Source of the DNA: Ahrensia sp.
GTDB lineage: Bacteria > Pseudomonadota > Alphaproteobacteria > Rhizobiales > Rhizobiaceae
Direction of reading: 5' to 3'
Length of the DNA stretch: 64,000 nucleotides
Assembly (NCBI GenBank): GCA_002706335.1
Contig: PAKZ01000025.1
Coordinates: 124,001-188,000, forward strand
Position 1 is the first letter of the stretch. Each line of letters opens with the position of its first letter. Made by a program: the position numbers and the translations under genes. This document shows, in pieces, positions 1-8,233 of the stretch. The notes beneath the pieces were generated by a model, which worked only from the letters and a program-made list of their open reading frames with translations, was not told the DNA's origin and did not search any database.

Positions 1-70
1 CGACCGATACCACGGTGTCGGCCTCGCGTCGCATCTGCTTGACACGCACGGGAATCGTGGCCTCGCTCAC
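1..70 (-). CDS. Probable ferredoxin-reductase subunit of the Rieske oxygenase, N-terminal fragment
   Basis: Only the first 23 codons are in the window; the gene runs off the left edge. Reading from a GTG at 70-68 gives MSEATIPVRVKQMRREADTV, which resembles the start of PDR/VanB-type FMN and 2Fe-2S reductases (the first FAD/FMN-domain strand). The GTG overlaps the TGA of the upstream CoA-transferase gene in a GTGA arrangement, like the other junctions of this operon, so translational coupling is likely. A reductase is the expected electron donor for the Rieske oxygenase three genes upstream. The function is inferred from context and a short stretch of similarity. Confidence 0.5.
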   Translation of the reverse strand, partial: MSEATIPVRVKQMRREADTVVSV

Positions 71-1290
71 TGCAGGATTCCTTCTTCTCGGAACCGCGCT
101 ATGGCCGTGTCATCGAAGCCGAGGATCTCCGTCATAACCTGTTCCGTGTGCTCCCCCAGGCGCGGTGAGGCGAAACGCAGTTCGCTTGGGGTTTTCTCGA
201 AGCGATAGGCCGGGCCGTTGTATTTGAGTCTGCCCATTTCGGCATGCTCCAACGGCCAGAAGTGCTTGCGGGCGATGAATACATCGTCTTCCAGCAGGTC
301 GGAGCCCTTGTTGGCCACACCTGCCGGCACACCTGCCTTGCGGCACGCCGCCATCAGCTCGAACGGGTCCAGCCGTACGGACAGCGCCGCAATGGCGTTG
401 TCCAGAGGTTCGTCGCCCTCACTCCGTGCCCGCGCCAGTACATCGGCGTTGCCAAGCACCGCGCAGAGCGCCTGCCATTGTGTCTCGTCGACAGCCTCGA
501 TCGCAATCCAGCGCTCCTCGCCCGCACAGGGGTAGACCCCGTGGACGACGGAGCCGATTTTGCGATTTCCGCTTCTGGTGGCCTGTTCGCCGGTCACCTG
601 GTAGGCGAGCAGCTCGGGAGCCAGCAACTGCGAGGTGGCCTCGATCTGGCTGAGTTCTACATGCTGGCCTTCGCCGGTTTTTTCACGGTGGATCAGCGCG
701 GCGAGCAGGGCGGAGAGCGCATAGCGCGGCGAGACGCTGTCGGAATAGGCGCCTTTGGGCATGGCGGGGGCGCGGTCGGGCCAGCCGGTCATGCCGTGCA
801 GACCTGCAAGTGCCTGGCCTTGTGCGCCATAGCCTGGATGCCGCGCCCAAGGCCCGTCCGCGCCATAGAGCGAGGAAGACAACATGATGATGCGCGGATT
901 AATCTTACGCAGGCTCTCGAAGTCCAGGCCCCACTTTGCCATTACGCCGGGCCGGAAGCTCTCGGCCACCACGTCAGCCCATGCGATCAGCGGGCGGATG
1001 ATTTCCATCGCGTCGGGGTTGCTCATGTCCACCGACATGCCCAGTTTGGACGAGTGGAAATCGGCGAAGAATCCAGAACGATTGATGCCCGGCTTGTCAT
1101 CGATGAACGGCCCGCCAAGACGGATCGAGTCGGGGTGCTTGAAGCTTTCCACCTTCACCACTGTCGCGCCGTTGTCGGAGAGCTGTTTGGTGGCGATCGG
1201 GCCGGCGGCGGCCCATGTGAAATCGGCGACCTTCAGCCCGGCGAAGATGCCGGTGGCGGGGGTGACGGCGGGTTTGGGCTGTGCGCTCAT
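67..1290 (-). CDS. Family III (CaiB/BaiF) CoA-transferase, subunit with catalytic Asp
   Basis: This 407-residue protein has the length and fold signatures of class III CoA-transferases, which move CoA between carboxylic acids through an aspartyl-CoA anhydride. The N-terminal GLKVADFTWAAAGPIATKQL segment, the GATVVKVE strand and the RREKTGEGQ-like region (here HREKTGEGQ) are typical. The segment AYSDSVSPRYALSALLAAL carries an Asp at the place where the family nucleophile normally sits. The ATG overlaps the stop of the neighbouring CoA-transferase gene (ATGA), so the two are probably made in equal amounts and may form a heteromer. In this operon it would activate a degradation intermediate as a CoA thioester. 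The substrate is unknown. Confidence 0.85.
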   Translation of the reverse strand: MSAQPKPAVTPATGIFAGLKVADFTWAAAGPIATKQLSDNGATVVKVESFKHPDSIRLGGPFIDDKPGINRSGFFADFHSSKLGMSVDMSNPDAMEIIRPLIAWADVVAESFRPGVMAKWGLDFESLRKINPRIIMLSSSLYGADGPWARHPGYGAQGQALAGLHGMTGWPDRAPAMPKGAYSDSVSPRYALSALLAALIHREKTGEGQHVELSQIEATSQLLAPELLAYQVTGEQATRSGNRKIGSVVHGVYPCAGEERWIAIEAVDETQWQALCAVLGNADVLARARSEGDEPLDNAIAALSVRLDPFELMAACRKAGVPAGVANKGSDLLEDDVFIARKHFWPLEHAEMGRLKYNGPAYRFEKTPSELRFASPRLGEHTEQVMTEILGFDDTAIARFREEGILQ

Positions 1291-2513
1291 AGCAGGCTCC
1301 CTTCAGTCTCGCAGGACAGCAGCGCGCTGGTGTCGGCGCCGGCTTTCGGGGCGGGGCGGGGTGGCAGTAGTGGTGTTCCGGAGAGATTTGCCCAACGGGC
1401 CGGAAGCTCGACTGACAGGCCCCGCTGTGCGTCCTCCAGCGCGCGGAAAAGACCGCGCGCGCGGAACTGCGGGTTTTCGAACACCCCCTGTACCGAAGAG
1501 ATCGGCGCCAGGAGAATGCGTTCGCGTACCGCCCGTTCGATCAGCTCATCGGTGGTCTTGGTCTTGATGAAACGTACGATGATCTCAGTGACAGCGTCGT
1601 AATCCTCTTGCGGGATAAAGAACTGCCCGTCGCCGTTCCAGTCATGGCGGGTCAGGATGTCGTCGTTAAAGCCGTCTTCCGCCATCCAGGCGACCAGCGC
1701 GGTATAGGATTTTTCGCGCGCCGCGCCGCCGCCGCCGCCGACCGGGCCGAAGAAGATGAAGCCGTCTTTCGTTTCCCACACGAGTCGGGTGAAGAACCGG
1801 TTGGCTCGTTCCTTGCGAATTGCCCCCCCGCGCATTTCGTTGAGGCCGAGGATTTGCCAGGCCATCGTAGAATTGAGCAGGGTCCAGACAATGCACTCCT
1901 GCACGGAGATATCCACCCTCTGGCCCACGCCGGTTTTTAGCGCGTGCCAATAGGCCATGAGCGCGGCAGAGGCTGCCTCGGCCCCGCCCTGGATGAGTCC
2001 GACCGGCAAGCTGATGCGCACTGGCGGACGGTCCACGTCGCCGTTTAGATAGAGGTGCCCTCCGAGCGCCTGAAGAGTGGTGTCGGTGGCCGCGTAGCGC
2101 TCGAAGGGCGCGCCGCGACCGAATGGCAGAATCTCCGTCCAGACCAACGCCGGATTCGCCTTGCGGGCTTCCTTTGCGAGCCGGTCCATCTCGTCGAGGT
2201 CCATGCGCTCCCAGTCGGTCACAACGATATCGGCCTTGGCGCTGAGCGTGGCGAAGCCCCGGAGGCCGGCATCGCTTGCCAGGTCCAGCGTCACGCTTTT
2301 TTTGCCGTGGTTGAAGGCCAGCCATGCAGCGCTCTCCTCGCCCTCAAGGGTCGGGACGCAGGGAAGGGCTCGGCGAAACGGCTCTCCCCCTTCCGGCTCG
2401 ATTTTGATGACCTCTGCCCCGAGATCGGCCAGAACCCTTCCGGCCACGGCGCCCGAGAGCGCCGAAATCTCCAGCACGCGAAGGCCATCGAGTGCGGTCT
2501 TTGCCTGCGTCAT
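1287..2513 (-). CDS. Family III (CaiB/BaiF) CoA-transferase-like protein, probable non-catalytic partner
   Basis: The product is 408 residues from the ATG at 2513, which overlaps the Rieske gene stop (ATGA). The longer open frame upstream of this ATG lies inside the Rieske gene and was not used. CoA-transferase III features are visible: LDGLRVLEIS at the start, DLGAEVIKIEPEGGE, and KTGVGQRVDISVQE around residue 190. The position expected to hold the catalytic Asp reads LPVGLIQGG, so the nucleophile seems to be absent. Known heteromeric members such as benzylsuccinate CoA-transferase also consist of two related chains, so this chain may be a structural partner of the protein encoded just downstream. 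That pairing is an inference. Confidence 0.8.
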   Translation of the reverse strand: MTQAKTALDGLRVLEISALSGAVAGRVLADLGAEVIKIEPEGGEPFRRALPCVPTLEGEESAAWLAFNHGKKSVTLDLASDAGLRGFATLSAKADIVVTDWERMDLDEMDRLAKEARKANPALVWTEILPFGRGAPFERYAATDTTLQALGGHLYLNGDVDRPPVRISLPVGLIQGGAEAASAALMAYWHALKTGVGQRVDISVQECIVWTLLNSTMAWQILGLNEMRGGAIRKERANRFFTRLVWETKDGFIFFGPVGGGGGAAREKSYTALVAWMAEDGFNDDILTRHDWNGDGQFFIPQEDYDAVTEIIVRFIKTKTTDELIERAVRERILLAPISSVQGVFENPQFRARGLFRALEDAQRGLSVELPARWANLSGTPLLPPRPAPKAGADTSALLSCETEGSLL

Positions 2514-3835
2514 AGTTCGTATCCGATGCCTTCGCCGAGTTTCGCCGTCATCGGCCCCTTGCCGGAATCGACCCACGCATCGTCCTTGGGCAGCTTCATC
2601 GAGATGGCCCGCACCATATAGAGGTCCGGATCGCTGAAACGCTCGGGTTTGGCGCCGCTTTCGGCGAAGGCATGCGCGACCTCGAGCAACATCCGCCGCG
2701 TCATGGCAATCCCCGTGTCCGAGGTGCACAAATGCTCCAGCGTGCGGTCGTAAACCCGCATCACGCCCGATTGGCAGGCGGCGTCCTGCACCCAGAGCCC
2801 CGGAAGACCCGAAAACCAGGTGGTCTTCTGCAGCTCATGGTCGAAGAGCCAGCCGGTGTCGCGGCGATCCTTGCTCACATAGCGGCCATAGGGCACCAGC
2901 GCGCCCTGGTCGTCATAACCGTTCTTGCTGGGATGCCCCGTTTCGCGCCCGTTGTGGCCTTCGAGGAAAACCTTGCGTGATTTGGGATGCAGCGGTTCGT
3001 TGGGTCTGTAGGAGAACATGATGCAAAGCGTGTTCTCGTCGTCGATCGGAACCCAGGCATGGCCGCTCAGTTCGTAGAACTCGTTCGCCTGCGGAGGCAC
3101 GAGACTGTAAAAAGGCATGACGAACTGGTTGACCCGCCAGTACAGAGTTTCCTCGTCGAGCACGCGACGTGAGGCGATGGACATGCCGAAATCCTGCCGC
3201 ATGCATTCGAATGTCGGGCGCAGGTCGCGCTTGGCGACCCATTGGTTGATCGAGCCGCCTTCGTCTATCCTGCCGTGCAGGATCGGCGCGTGGGCGCTGT
3301 CGATCTCGCCTTCCAGCGCCTGGAGCCAGTTGCACTCCTGCACCCGGAAGGTCACCACCACGTTCTCCTCGGGCACGAGGTTCCATTCGAGATTGGGCAG
3401 GGGCGGGCGGCTGTCCTCCGGTTCGTTGCCCATATAGGTCCAGATAACCCCGTTGCGCTCCACGCAGGGGTAGGACTTCAGCTTGACACGCTCCTTGAGG
3501 CGCGAGCGCACCGGTTCGGCCGGCATGTCGGTGACATTGCCCTCCACGTCGAATTTCCAGCCGTGGTAGACGCAGCGCAGCCCGCAATCCTCGTTGCGGC
3601 CAAAGGCCAGCGGCGCACCTCTGTGGGGACAGACGTGATCGACCAGGCCGACATTGCCCTCGCTGTCGCGGAAGACGACCAGCGTCTCGCCCAGCAGCTT
3701 GACGGTCTGCGGCTGGCCATCCTTTTCAAGGTCGGCGGCGGCGTAGAACGGGATCCAGTAGAGCCGCATCATTCCGCCCATCGTGGTGCCGGGGCCGACG
3801 CGGACCAGGGTTTCGTTATCTTGATGTGAAAGCAT
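2510..3835 (-). CDS. Rieske [2Fe-2S] aromatic-ring-type oxygenase, alpha subunit
   Basis: The product is a 441-residue terminal oxygenase resembling the phthalate 4,5-dioxygenase group. The Rieske centre is visible as CPHRG followed about 17 residues later by CVYHGW (residues ~70-95). The mononuclear iron ligands are suggested by DSAHAPILH around residue 190. I chose the ATG at 3835 because AGGAGGG lies 11 nt upstream and the protein then begins MLSHQDNETLVRVGPG, as relatives do; an ATG at 3895 overlapping the previous gene is possible. It would use electrons from the reductase encoded at the left edge to hydroxylate or demethylate a substrate whose acid products are handled by the neighbouring CoA-transferases. 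Confidence 0.92.
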   Translation of the reverse strand: MLSHQDNETLVRVGPGTTMGGMMRLYWIPFYAAADLEKDGQPQTVKLLGETLVVFRDSEGNVGLVDHVCPHRGAPLAFGRNEDCGLRCVYHGWKFDVEGNVTDMPAEPVRSRLKERVKLKSYPCVERNGVIWTYMGNEPEDSRPPLPNLEWNLVPEENVVVTFRVQECNWLQALEGEIDSAHAPILHGRIDEGGSINQWVAKRDLRPTFECMRQDFGMSIASRRVLDEETLYWRVNQFVMPFYSLVPPQANEFYELSGHAWVPIDDENTLCIMFSYRPNEPLHPKSRKVFLEGHNGRETGHPSKNGYDDQGALVPYGRYVSKDRRDTGWLFDHELQKTTWFSGLPGLWVQDAACQSGVMRVYDRTLEHLCTSDTGIAMTRRMLLEVAHAFAESGAKPERFSDPDLYMVRAISMKLPKDDAWVDSGKGPMTAKLGEGIGYEL

Positions 3836-3891
3836 GTCTCTTGTTTCCCTCCTGTCGGGTCGCCCAGGCGGGCCGGCCCTTTTGACCTGGT

Positions 3892-4218
3892 TCATTCATT
3901 GTTGGCGAGGTCGGTTGCGGGGCGGTCGAGCTGGCCCTGGACCAGCCCGCCAACCCCTAGAAAGCGGGCCCACCAACCCTGGTCCGTGGTTTCCAGCGGC
4001 GGGCGCGGCACAGGGGGCAGTTCGCCCGCCCGGAGACGCCGCATGATCTCTTCGATCCGCATGCGCTCCAGCGCCAGCAGCGCTTGCTCGACATCCTCGT
4101 GCTCGGCCTCGAAACCGCCCAACTCGGGGTAGCGCAGCCGCCGGGTCCACTCGCCGTCGCGCTCGATCGGCTGGGCCTCCAAAACATACGGGATCGACAG
4201 GTAGTCTCGGACTTTCAT
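3892..4218 (-). CDS. Small HicB-like-fold protein in the Rieske operon
   Basis: This protein has 108 residues and no obvious enzyme motif. The first half (YVLEAQPIERDGEW, YPELGGFEAEHEDVEQAL) follows the pattern of HicB-like domains: two strands, a PELxG turn, then a helix that begins with a run of acidic residues before ALLALERMRIEEI. No HicA-like toxin gene and no DNA-binding tail are visible next to it, so a classical toxin-antitoxin role is unlikely. The start at 4218 has AAAGG seven bases upstream; an ATG at 4233 overlapping the thiolase stop (ATGA) is an alternative. Its place between thiolase and oxygenase suggests an accessory role in the pathway, but the function is unknown. Confidence 0.65.
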   Translation of the reverse strand: MKVRDYLSIPYVLEAQPIERDGEWTRRLRYPELGGFEAEHEDVEQALLALERMRIEEIMRRLRAGELPPVPRPPLETTDQGWWARFLGVGGLVQGQLDRPATDLANNE

Positions 4219-4229
4219 CTCTGAACCTT

Positions 4230-5348
4230 TCATGCGCTCATCCGGGGGCGTTCCGGCTCGAGCAGAACGAAGGAGGAGTCGTCGTACGGGCCGACCTGAA
4301 CCAGCGCCGGGCCGGATCTGACCTGCCGCGCGCCCGCGCGTCCGCTGGCTTGCAGGTAGGCTTCGCGCAGGTGTCCCATGCCATGCAGTCGCCCCTCTCC
4401 CAGGGCGCCGCCGAAGGTATTTATCGGCAGTTTGCCGTTGCGCTCGGCGTGCCCCTCACGGATGAAGGCCGGAGCAGCGCCAACGGCAGTGATTCCGAAG
4501 CCGTCAAGCCACTCCCAGACCATTGAGGAGAACCCGTCGTAAAGTTGCGCCGAGGCAAGATCGCCCGGACTGCGACCGCTCATCTGCCAAATCCGTTCCG
4601 GGCGGGAAAACCCGCTCCATCCCGTTACCCATGCGGGCGAGGCCCCGGCGGGCAGATCGTCTTCAAGGCACATCACGAAGGCCTGCGCGCCGCAGACCGG
4701 CATGTCGCAGTCAAACAGCCCGTGGGGCTCGGCGATCATCCGGGCGGCCATGTATTTGTCGCGCGCCAGCGGCTTGTCGCGCCAGATCGCCGTGGGATTG
4801 TCGGCGGCGTTGCGCCGGGCCAGGCTGACGATGGCGAAAAGATCGTCGCGACTGGCGCCATGGCGCTGCATGTAGGCCCAGGCGCGCGCGGCAAACCGCG
4901 CTCCGACCGTGCCGAACCCGTAGGGCTTGGTAAACTGATCCAGCCCGAACGCGTCGTTGCCCGTGCCGGTGGCATAGTTCTGGCCGCGCAGCACATGGAG
5001 GGCGCGTACGCCGAGGACATGTCGGCACGTACCCGACAGCAGCGCATGGGCGGCGTTGCCGACCATATCCGTCGGATAGCGGCGATACAGGTCCGCCGCC
5101 CATGTAAGGCGGAGCCCCATCATGTTCGCCAAGGTCTTCACCGAAATTTCGTCTCCCCCCTCTGCATGGTGAGAGCCGGCATTGGTCGCGTAGGGCGCGC
5201 CAACATATCCGTCGATCGCGTCACGCTCCAATTTGGCGTCGGAGAGTGCCGCGGTGGCGGCATCGAGGGCGAATGCCGCGATACCCCGCTCGGACCTTGC
5301 GGCGATCTCGGAAGCCCCAAAGCCCGCGATGACAACCCGACGGCTCAT
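4230..5348 (-). CDS. SCP2/SCP-x-type thiolase-like protein (possible retro-aldolase)
   Basis: The product has 372 residues. It belongs to the thiolase branch that pairs with DUF35 proteins: an N-terminal VVIAGFGASEI segment, LYDGFSSMV around residue 270, and the C-terminal EGRLHGMGHLREAYLQ helix with GRAGARQV. I do not see the classical nucleophilic Cys context of a degradative thiolase; the nearest Cys lies in SGTCRHVLG. In the steroid-degrading Ltp2/ChsH2-type complexes, SCP2 thiolase homologues bound to a DUF35 partner act as aldolases, so a retro-aldol cleavage of a CoA-bound intermediate is plausible. The gene overlaps the DUF35 gene by ATGA, which fits a stable two-protein complex. Confidence 0.8.
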   Translation of the reverse strand: MSRRVVIAGFGASEIAARSERGIAAFALDAATAALSDAKLERDAIDGYVGAPYATNAGSHHAEGGDEISVKTLANMMGLRLTWAADLYRRYPTDMVGNAAHALLSGTCRHVLGVRALHVLRGQNYATGTGNDAFGLDQFTKPYGFGTVGARFAARAWAYMQRHGASRDDLFAIVSLARRNAADNPTAIWRDKPLARDKYMAARMIAEPHGLFDCDMPVCGAQAFVMCLEDDLPAGASPAWVTGWSGFSRPERIWQMSGRSPGDLASAQLYDGFSSMVWEWLDGFGITAVGAAPAFIREGHAERNGKLPINTFGGALGEGRLHGMGHLREAYLQASGRAGARQVRSGPALVQVGPYDDSSFVLLEPERPRMSA

Positions 5349-5773
5349 CGGGCCCGCTCCGGCATGACTATGGCATAGGAACCATCCGCGTCGGTGCGAA
5401 ATCCGATGCGTCCCGGCTCTCCCGGACCCAGCGATGCGGTGACGTCATCGGTATCGAGCGCGACAAGCAAAATGCGTTGGTCTTCCTCGATTGCGCACTG
5501 CACCAGCGTCGCTGGAATGTCCTGCCCCGGATAGCCGGGGATGTGGAGAGTCGTACGTCCTGCCAGCGTCGCGCGGCCGGAGCATTGGATCGGGCTCATC
5601 TGGTCGCCGAGGCAGTCTGGGCATCGCGGCGAAAGTGGAGGCACCATTCGCCCGCATGACGTGCATTTGCCTAAAAAGAGGGCGCCTTCTGAGGCCTTCT
5701 CCCAGAAGAAGTCTGTTTCCTTTGTCGGAACAGGGCGCGGGCGGCCCTTTGAAGGGGTTGATATGGACTTCAT
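5345..5773 (-). CDS. DUF35 Zn-ribbon/OB-fold protein, partner of the thiolase
   Basis: This 142-residue protein has a rubredoxin-like zinc ribbon (CTSCG and CPDC, residues ~37-55) followed by a short OB-fold with GRATLAGRTTLHIPG, the standard layout of DUF35 proteins. Such proteins bind acyl-CoA and stabilise SCP2-type thiolases or aldolases encoded next to them, and that arrangement is present here. It is the first gene of the minus-strand degradative operon. No Shine-Dalgarno sequence precedes the ATG. A possible -10 (TATACA) ends nine bases before the ATG, so the transcript may start at or near the start codon. A palindrome at 5787-5803 overlaps this presumed promoter. Confidence 0.85.
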   Translation of the reverse strand: MKSISTPSKGRPRPVPTKETDFFWEKASEGALFLGKCTSCGRMVPPLSPRCPDCLGDQMSPIQCSGRATLAGRTTLHIPGYPGQDIPATLVQCAIEEDQRILLVALDTDDVTASLGPGEPGRIGFRTDADGSYAIVMPERAR

Positions 5774-5786
5774 TGGACTGGTTGTA

Positions 5787-5803
5787 TAATGGACTGACCA
5801 TTA
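5787..5803. promoter_or_regulatory. Candidate operator between the Rieske operon and the nitronate monooxygenase gene
   Basis: The sequence TAATGG-ACTGA-CCATTA is an inverted repeat with 6-bp arms and a 5-bp centre. It lies 14 bp before the first codon of the minus-strand operon and about 90 bp before the divergent gene. TGG-N5-CCA spacing is also seen in the GntR-type palindromes further right in this window, so a GntR/FadR-like regulator is the first guess. No regulator gene is adjacent on this side of the window. Confidence 0.4.
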
Positions 5804-5894
5804 GATCAATTGCAAAATTGCCACGCGGGCAGGGGCGTTACGACCGACCAAAGCCGCCCCGACGGCGAACCGGAGAGGATAATAAGGAGACCAG

Positions 5895-6845
5895 ATGACC
5901 CAGATCCGATACTTTCAGGACCGTTTGAAACTGCCTGTCATCGCAGCGCCGATGTTTCTGGCTTCCGGGCCCGAGCTGGTGATTTCAGCCTGCCGCGCAG
6001 GCATTGTCGGAACCTTTCCCGCGCTGAATTTGAGATCGACCGAAGCCTTGGCTGCGCAGATCGAACTGATCCGGGAAAGCCTGTCGCTCGACGACGCGCC
6101 TTTCGGCGTCAACCTGATCGTGCGGCGCTCCAACGAAAGGCTCGAGGCGGATCTTCGCGAGATCGTGCGCGGCAAAGTCCCGCTGGTGATCACGTCGCTG
6201 GGGGCCGTGCGCGAGGTTGTCGAGGCTGTGCATGACTATGGCGGACTGGTCTTTCACGATGTCACCAACCGCCTGCATGCAGAGAAAGCGGCGGCGGCCG
6301 GGGTTGACGGCATTATCGCAGTTGCAGCCGGTGCCGGGGGGCATGCCGGCTTGACCTCGCCCTTCGCACTTCTCGCCGAAGTGCGTCGCGTGTTTGACAG
6401 TGTCGTCCTGCTTGGTGGCGCGATTTCCACCGGCGCCGACATCGCCGCCGCCCGTGCGATGGGCGCGGATCTTGCGTATATGGGCACCCGATTTCTCGTC
6501 ACGAAGGAGTCCATGGCGGCCCCCGAACACAAGGAGATGATCCTGCGCGGGGGGGCGGGAGACATCGTCTATACCCCGACATTCTCCGGCGTTCCGGCGA
6601 GCTACCTGAAGGCGAGCGTTCGCGCCGCCGGCCTGGATCCTGATAATCTTGCGCCGTACTCTACGGGTCGGGTCGGCGGTGAGGCCAAGCCGTGGCGCGA
6701 CATCTGGTCGGCCGGGCAGGGCATCGCGGGAATCGAAGACGTTCCGACGGTAGAAGAGCTTTGCGCCCGCCTGACGTCCGAGTTCCGTGAAGCGATCTCT
6801 GTTCTGGAGAACAGCCATTTCCGCGGCCGGACGGCGCCCGTGTAG
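5895..6845 (+). CDS. Nitronate monooxygenase (2-nitropropane dioxygenase family)
   Basis: The product is a 316-residue FMN-dependent TIM barrel. Family features are the N-terminal KLPVIAAPMFLASGPELV, the phosphate-binding and catalytic region AAGAGGHAG (residues ~142-150) with its His, and LLGGAISTGADIAAARAMGA followed by MGTRFL. Members oxidise alkyl nitronates to carbonyl compounds and nitrite, but some relatives are enoyl reductases or unassigned oxygenases, so the substrate is uncertain. AAGGAG lies six bases before the ATG. It is divergent from the Rieske/CoA-transferase operon and shares a 120-bp regulatory region with it, which suggests joint control. Confidence 0.85.
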   Translation: MTQIRYFQDRLKLPVIAAPMFLASGPELVISACRAGIVGTFPALNLRSTEALAAQIELIRESLSLDDAPFGVNLIVRRSNERLEADLREIVRGKVPLVITSLGAVREVVEAVHDYGGLVFHDVTNRLHAEKAAAAGVDGIIAVAAGAGGHAGLTSPFALLAEVRRVFDSVVLLGGAISTGADIAAARAMGADLAYMGTRFLVTKESMAAPEHKEMILRGGAGDIVYTPTFSGVPASYLKASVRAAGLDPDNLAPYSTGRVGGEAKPWRDIWSAGQGIAGIEDVPTVEELCARLTSEFREAISVLENSHFRGRTAPV

Positions 6846-7347
6846 TCCCGCGGCCGCCGGCTATCCGGCACCTGCCCTCGGCCATATCGAGAATGCCGGT
6901 CTCTATCCTGCCTTCCGCGGCGGTCATGCGCTCTTCGAGAGCGCCCCCCGATTTGAAGCGAGTGAAACATCATTGCCTCCACAGGGGTGAAGGGATTTCT
7001 CGGAGACGTAACGATGGAACGTTGGACGTGTTTGATAAAGAATTTACGGAGCCTGGAGGGTCGAACCAGGGGGAGTCTTATACTCGTGCGTAAGGGCGCA
7101 ACAAAAATCAAAACTAAATCTGTAGTGAATTCCATGCACTACCAGTTAACTCAATCGAGAGGGTAAGCCGCTCGGCACCGCCGCTTTGCGCCCCAATTCG
7201 GACGTTCTTTAGCGGATCGTGAGATGTCTGCTTTTGACCCAAAGCAGACAACGCTGCATTTCATGCTCCATATCACGCATGAACTCGATTTTTCCTCAAT
7301 GATCCGCGCCGTTTTTCAGGAGCGTGCGAAAACCGTGCGCTTCGCCA
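6846..7347. other. Intergenic region without a supported gene
   Basis: About 500 bp separates the convergent ends of the nitronate monooxygenase gene and the broken epimerase gene. Reading frames here are short, lack ribosome binding sites and resemble no protein. The only structure I see is the strong palindrome at 7225-7250. Confidence 0.6.
7225..7250. repeat. Palindromic intergenic repeat (10-bp perfect stem)
   Basis: TGTCTGCTTT and AAAGCAGACA are exact inverted repeats around the loop TGACCC. The 'ctttTGACCCaaag' core looks like the dispersed intergenic palindromes common in Rhizobiales genomes. A related AGCGGAC/GTCCGCT palindrome occurs at 25695-25730 in this window. It could act as a bidirectional end-of-transcript hairpin for the converging units around it. 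Confidence 0.6.
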
Positions 7348-8214
7348 TTAGCCATTGGCGTGAGATGCACCCTTCGCCAGATGCCCGGATATATGTGCAA
7401 AGCCGTCACGGTAGACCGCTTCGGGGCTTTCAGCGAAATCGCGCCAGACTTTCGTCGCCGCGGCGAGATCTGGCAGCCCGCGACCAAACGCCTCTATGGT
7501 CAGCCAGTCGTCATAACCGATAGACCGGATTGCTTCGAAGGTGGCGGACCAGTCGATATTGCCCCTTCCCGGTACGCCGCGGTCGTTCTCGGAAATGTGT
7601 ATGTGGGCGATCTGGTCTTTGTTGCGCGTCAAAGCGCCAACGGGATCGGTCTCCTCGATGTTGCAGTGGAAAGTATCGTACATCGCCTTGATGTTCGGAT
7701 GTCCGACACGTCGCACAAGGCCGCACAGGTCGTCCATCGTGTTGACGAGGTAACATTCGAAGCGATTCAGTGCCTCGAGCCCGACAGTAACTTTGCAGGC
7801 GCTCGCGAGCTCACCGACACGCTACTGGCTTTCGACGGCGCGCTCGAATTCGTCGGGTGTCGGGCTTGCGCCGGAGAACTGGCCGAGCACCGAGTGCAGC
7901 GGACCGGAAACCCTGTCGGCGCCCAGCGCACGTGTACATTCAAGAACCCATTTCATGCGGTCGACTGCGTCGTTTCGGACATTGATGGAGGGTGATATCA
8001 GGTCATGCGCAGGATCGCCGAGAGCCGAAACCGCCGTGCGTTCGAGGTCGAGCGAATCGAGCAATTCGCCGAGTTTCGCGTAATCCTCAGGCTCGCCCTC
8101 GAAGACCGGAATCTCGACCCCGTCGAAGCCGGTTTCGCGGATGTCGGCGAGTAGCGCCTCATGCTCCGGCCCAACGCTGGTCGTCCAGAGAAACATGCAC
8201 ATTCCGATTTTCAT
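7348..8214 (-). pseudogene. Sugar phosphate isomerase/epimerase (xylose-isomerase-like TIM barrel) interrupted by an in-frame amber codon
   Basis: From the ATG at 8214 (AGGAGAGG eight bases upstream) the frame runs 130 codons, meets TAG at 7824-7822, then continues in the same frame with no further stop for 157 codons to the natural end. The part after the stop is well conserved: GLEALNRFECYLVNT just past it matches VEPLNRFETYLFNR of the intact neighbour at 8450 and includes the metal-binding Glu, and YDTFHCNIEE and TIEAFG follow. So this is a full-length family member (288 codons) with a single nonsense change, perhaps a recent pseudogene, a sequencing error or a read-through site. It has its own TGGTA-N-TACCA operator upstream. 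Confidence 0.8.
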
Positions 8215-8233
8215 ATGAATTCCTCTCCTCGCC

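Noticed and set aside
244-1602. 452-codon plus-strand frame across the CoA-transferase genes
   Set aside because: Both minus-strand genes beneath it have family motifs and coupled starts; the plus frame has no start signal or known domain.
7224-7523. 99-codon plus-strand frame in the gap after the nitronate monooxygenase gene
   Set aside because: It begins inside the palindromic repeat and runs into the broken epimerase gene on the other strand; there is no ribosome binding site.
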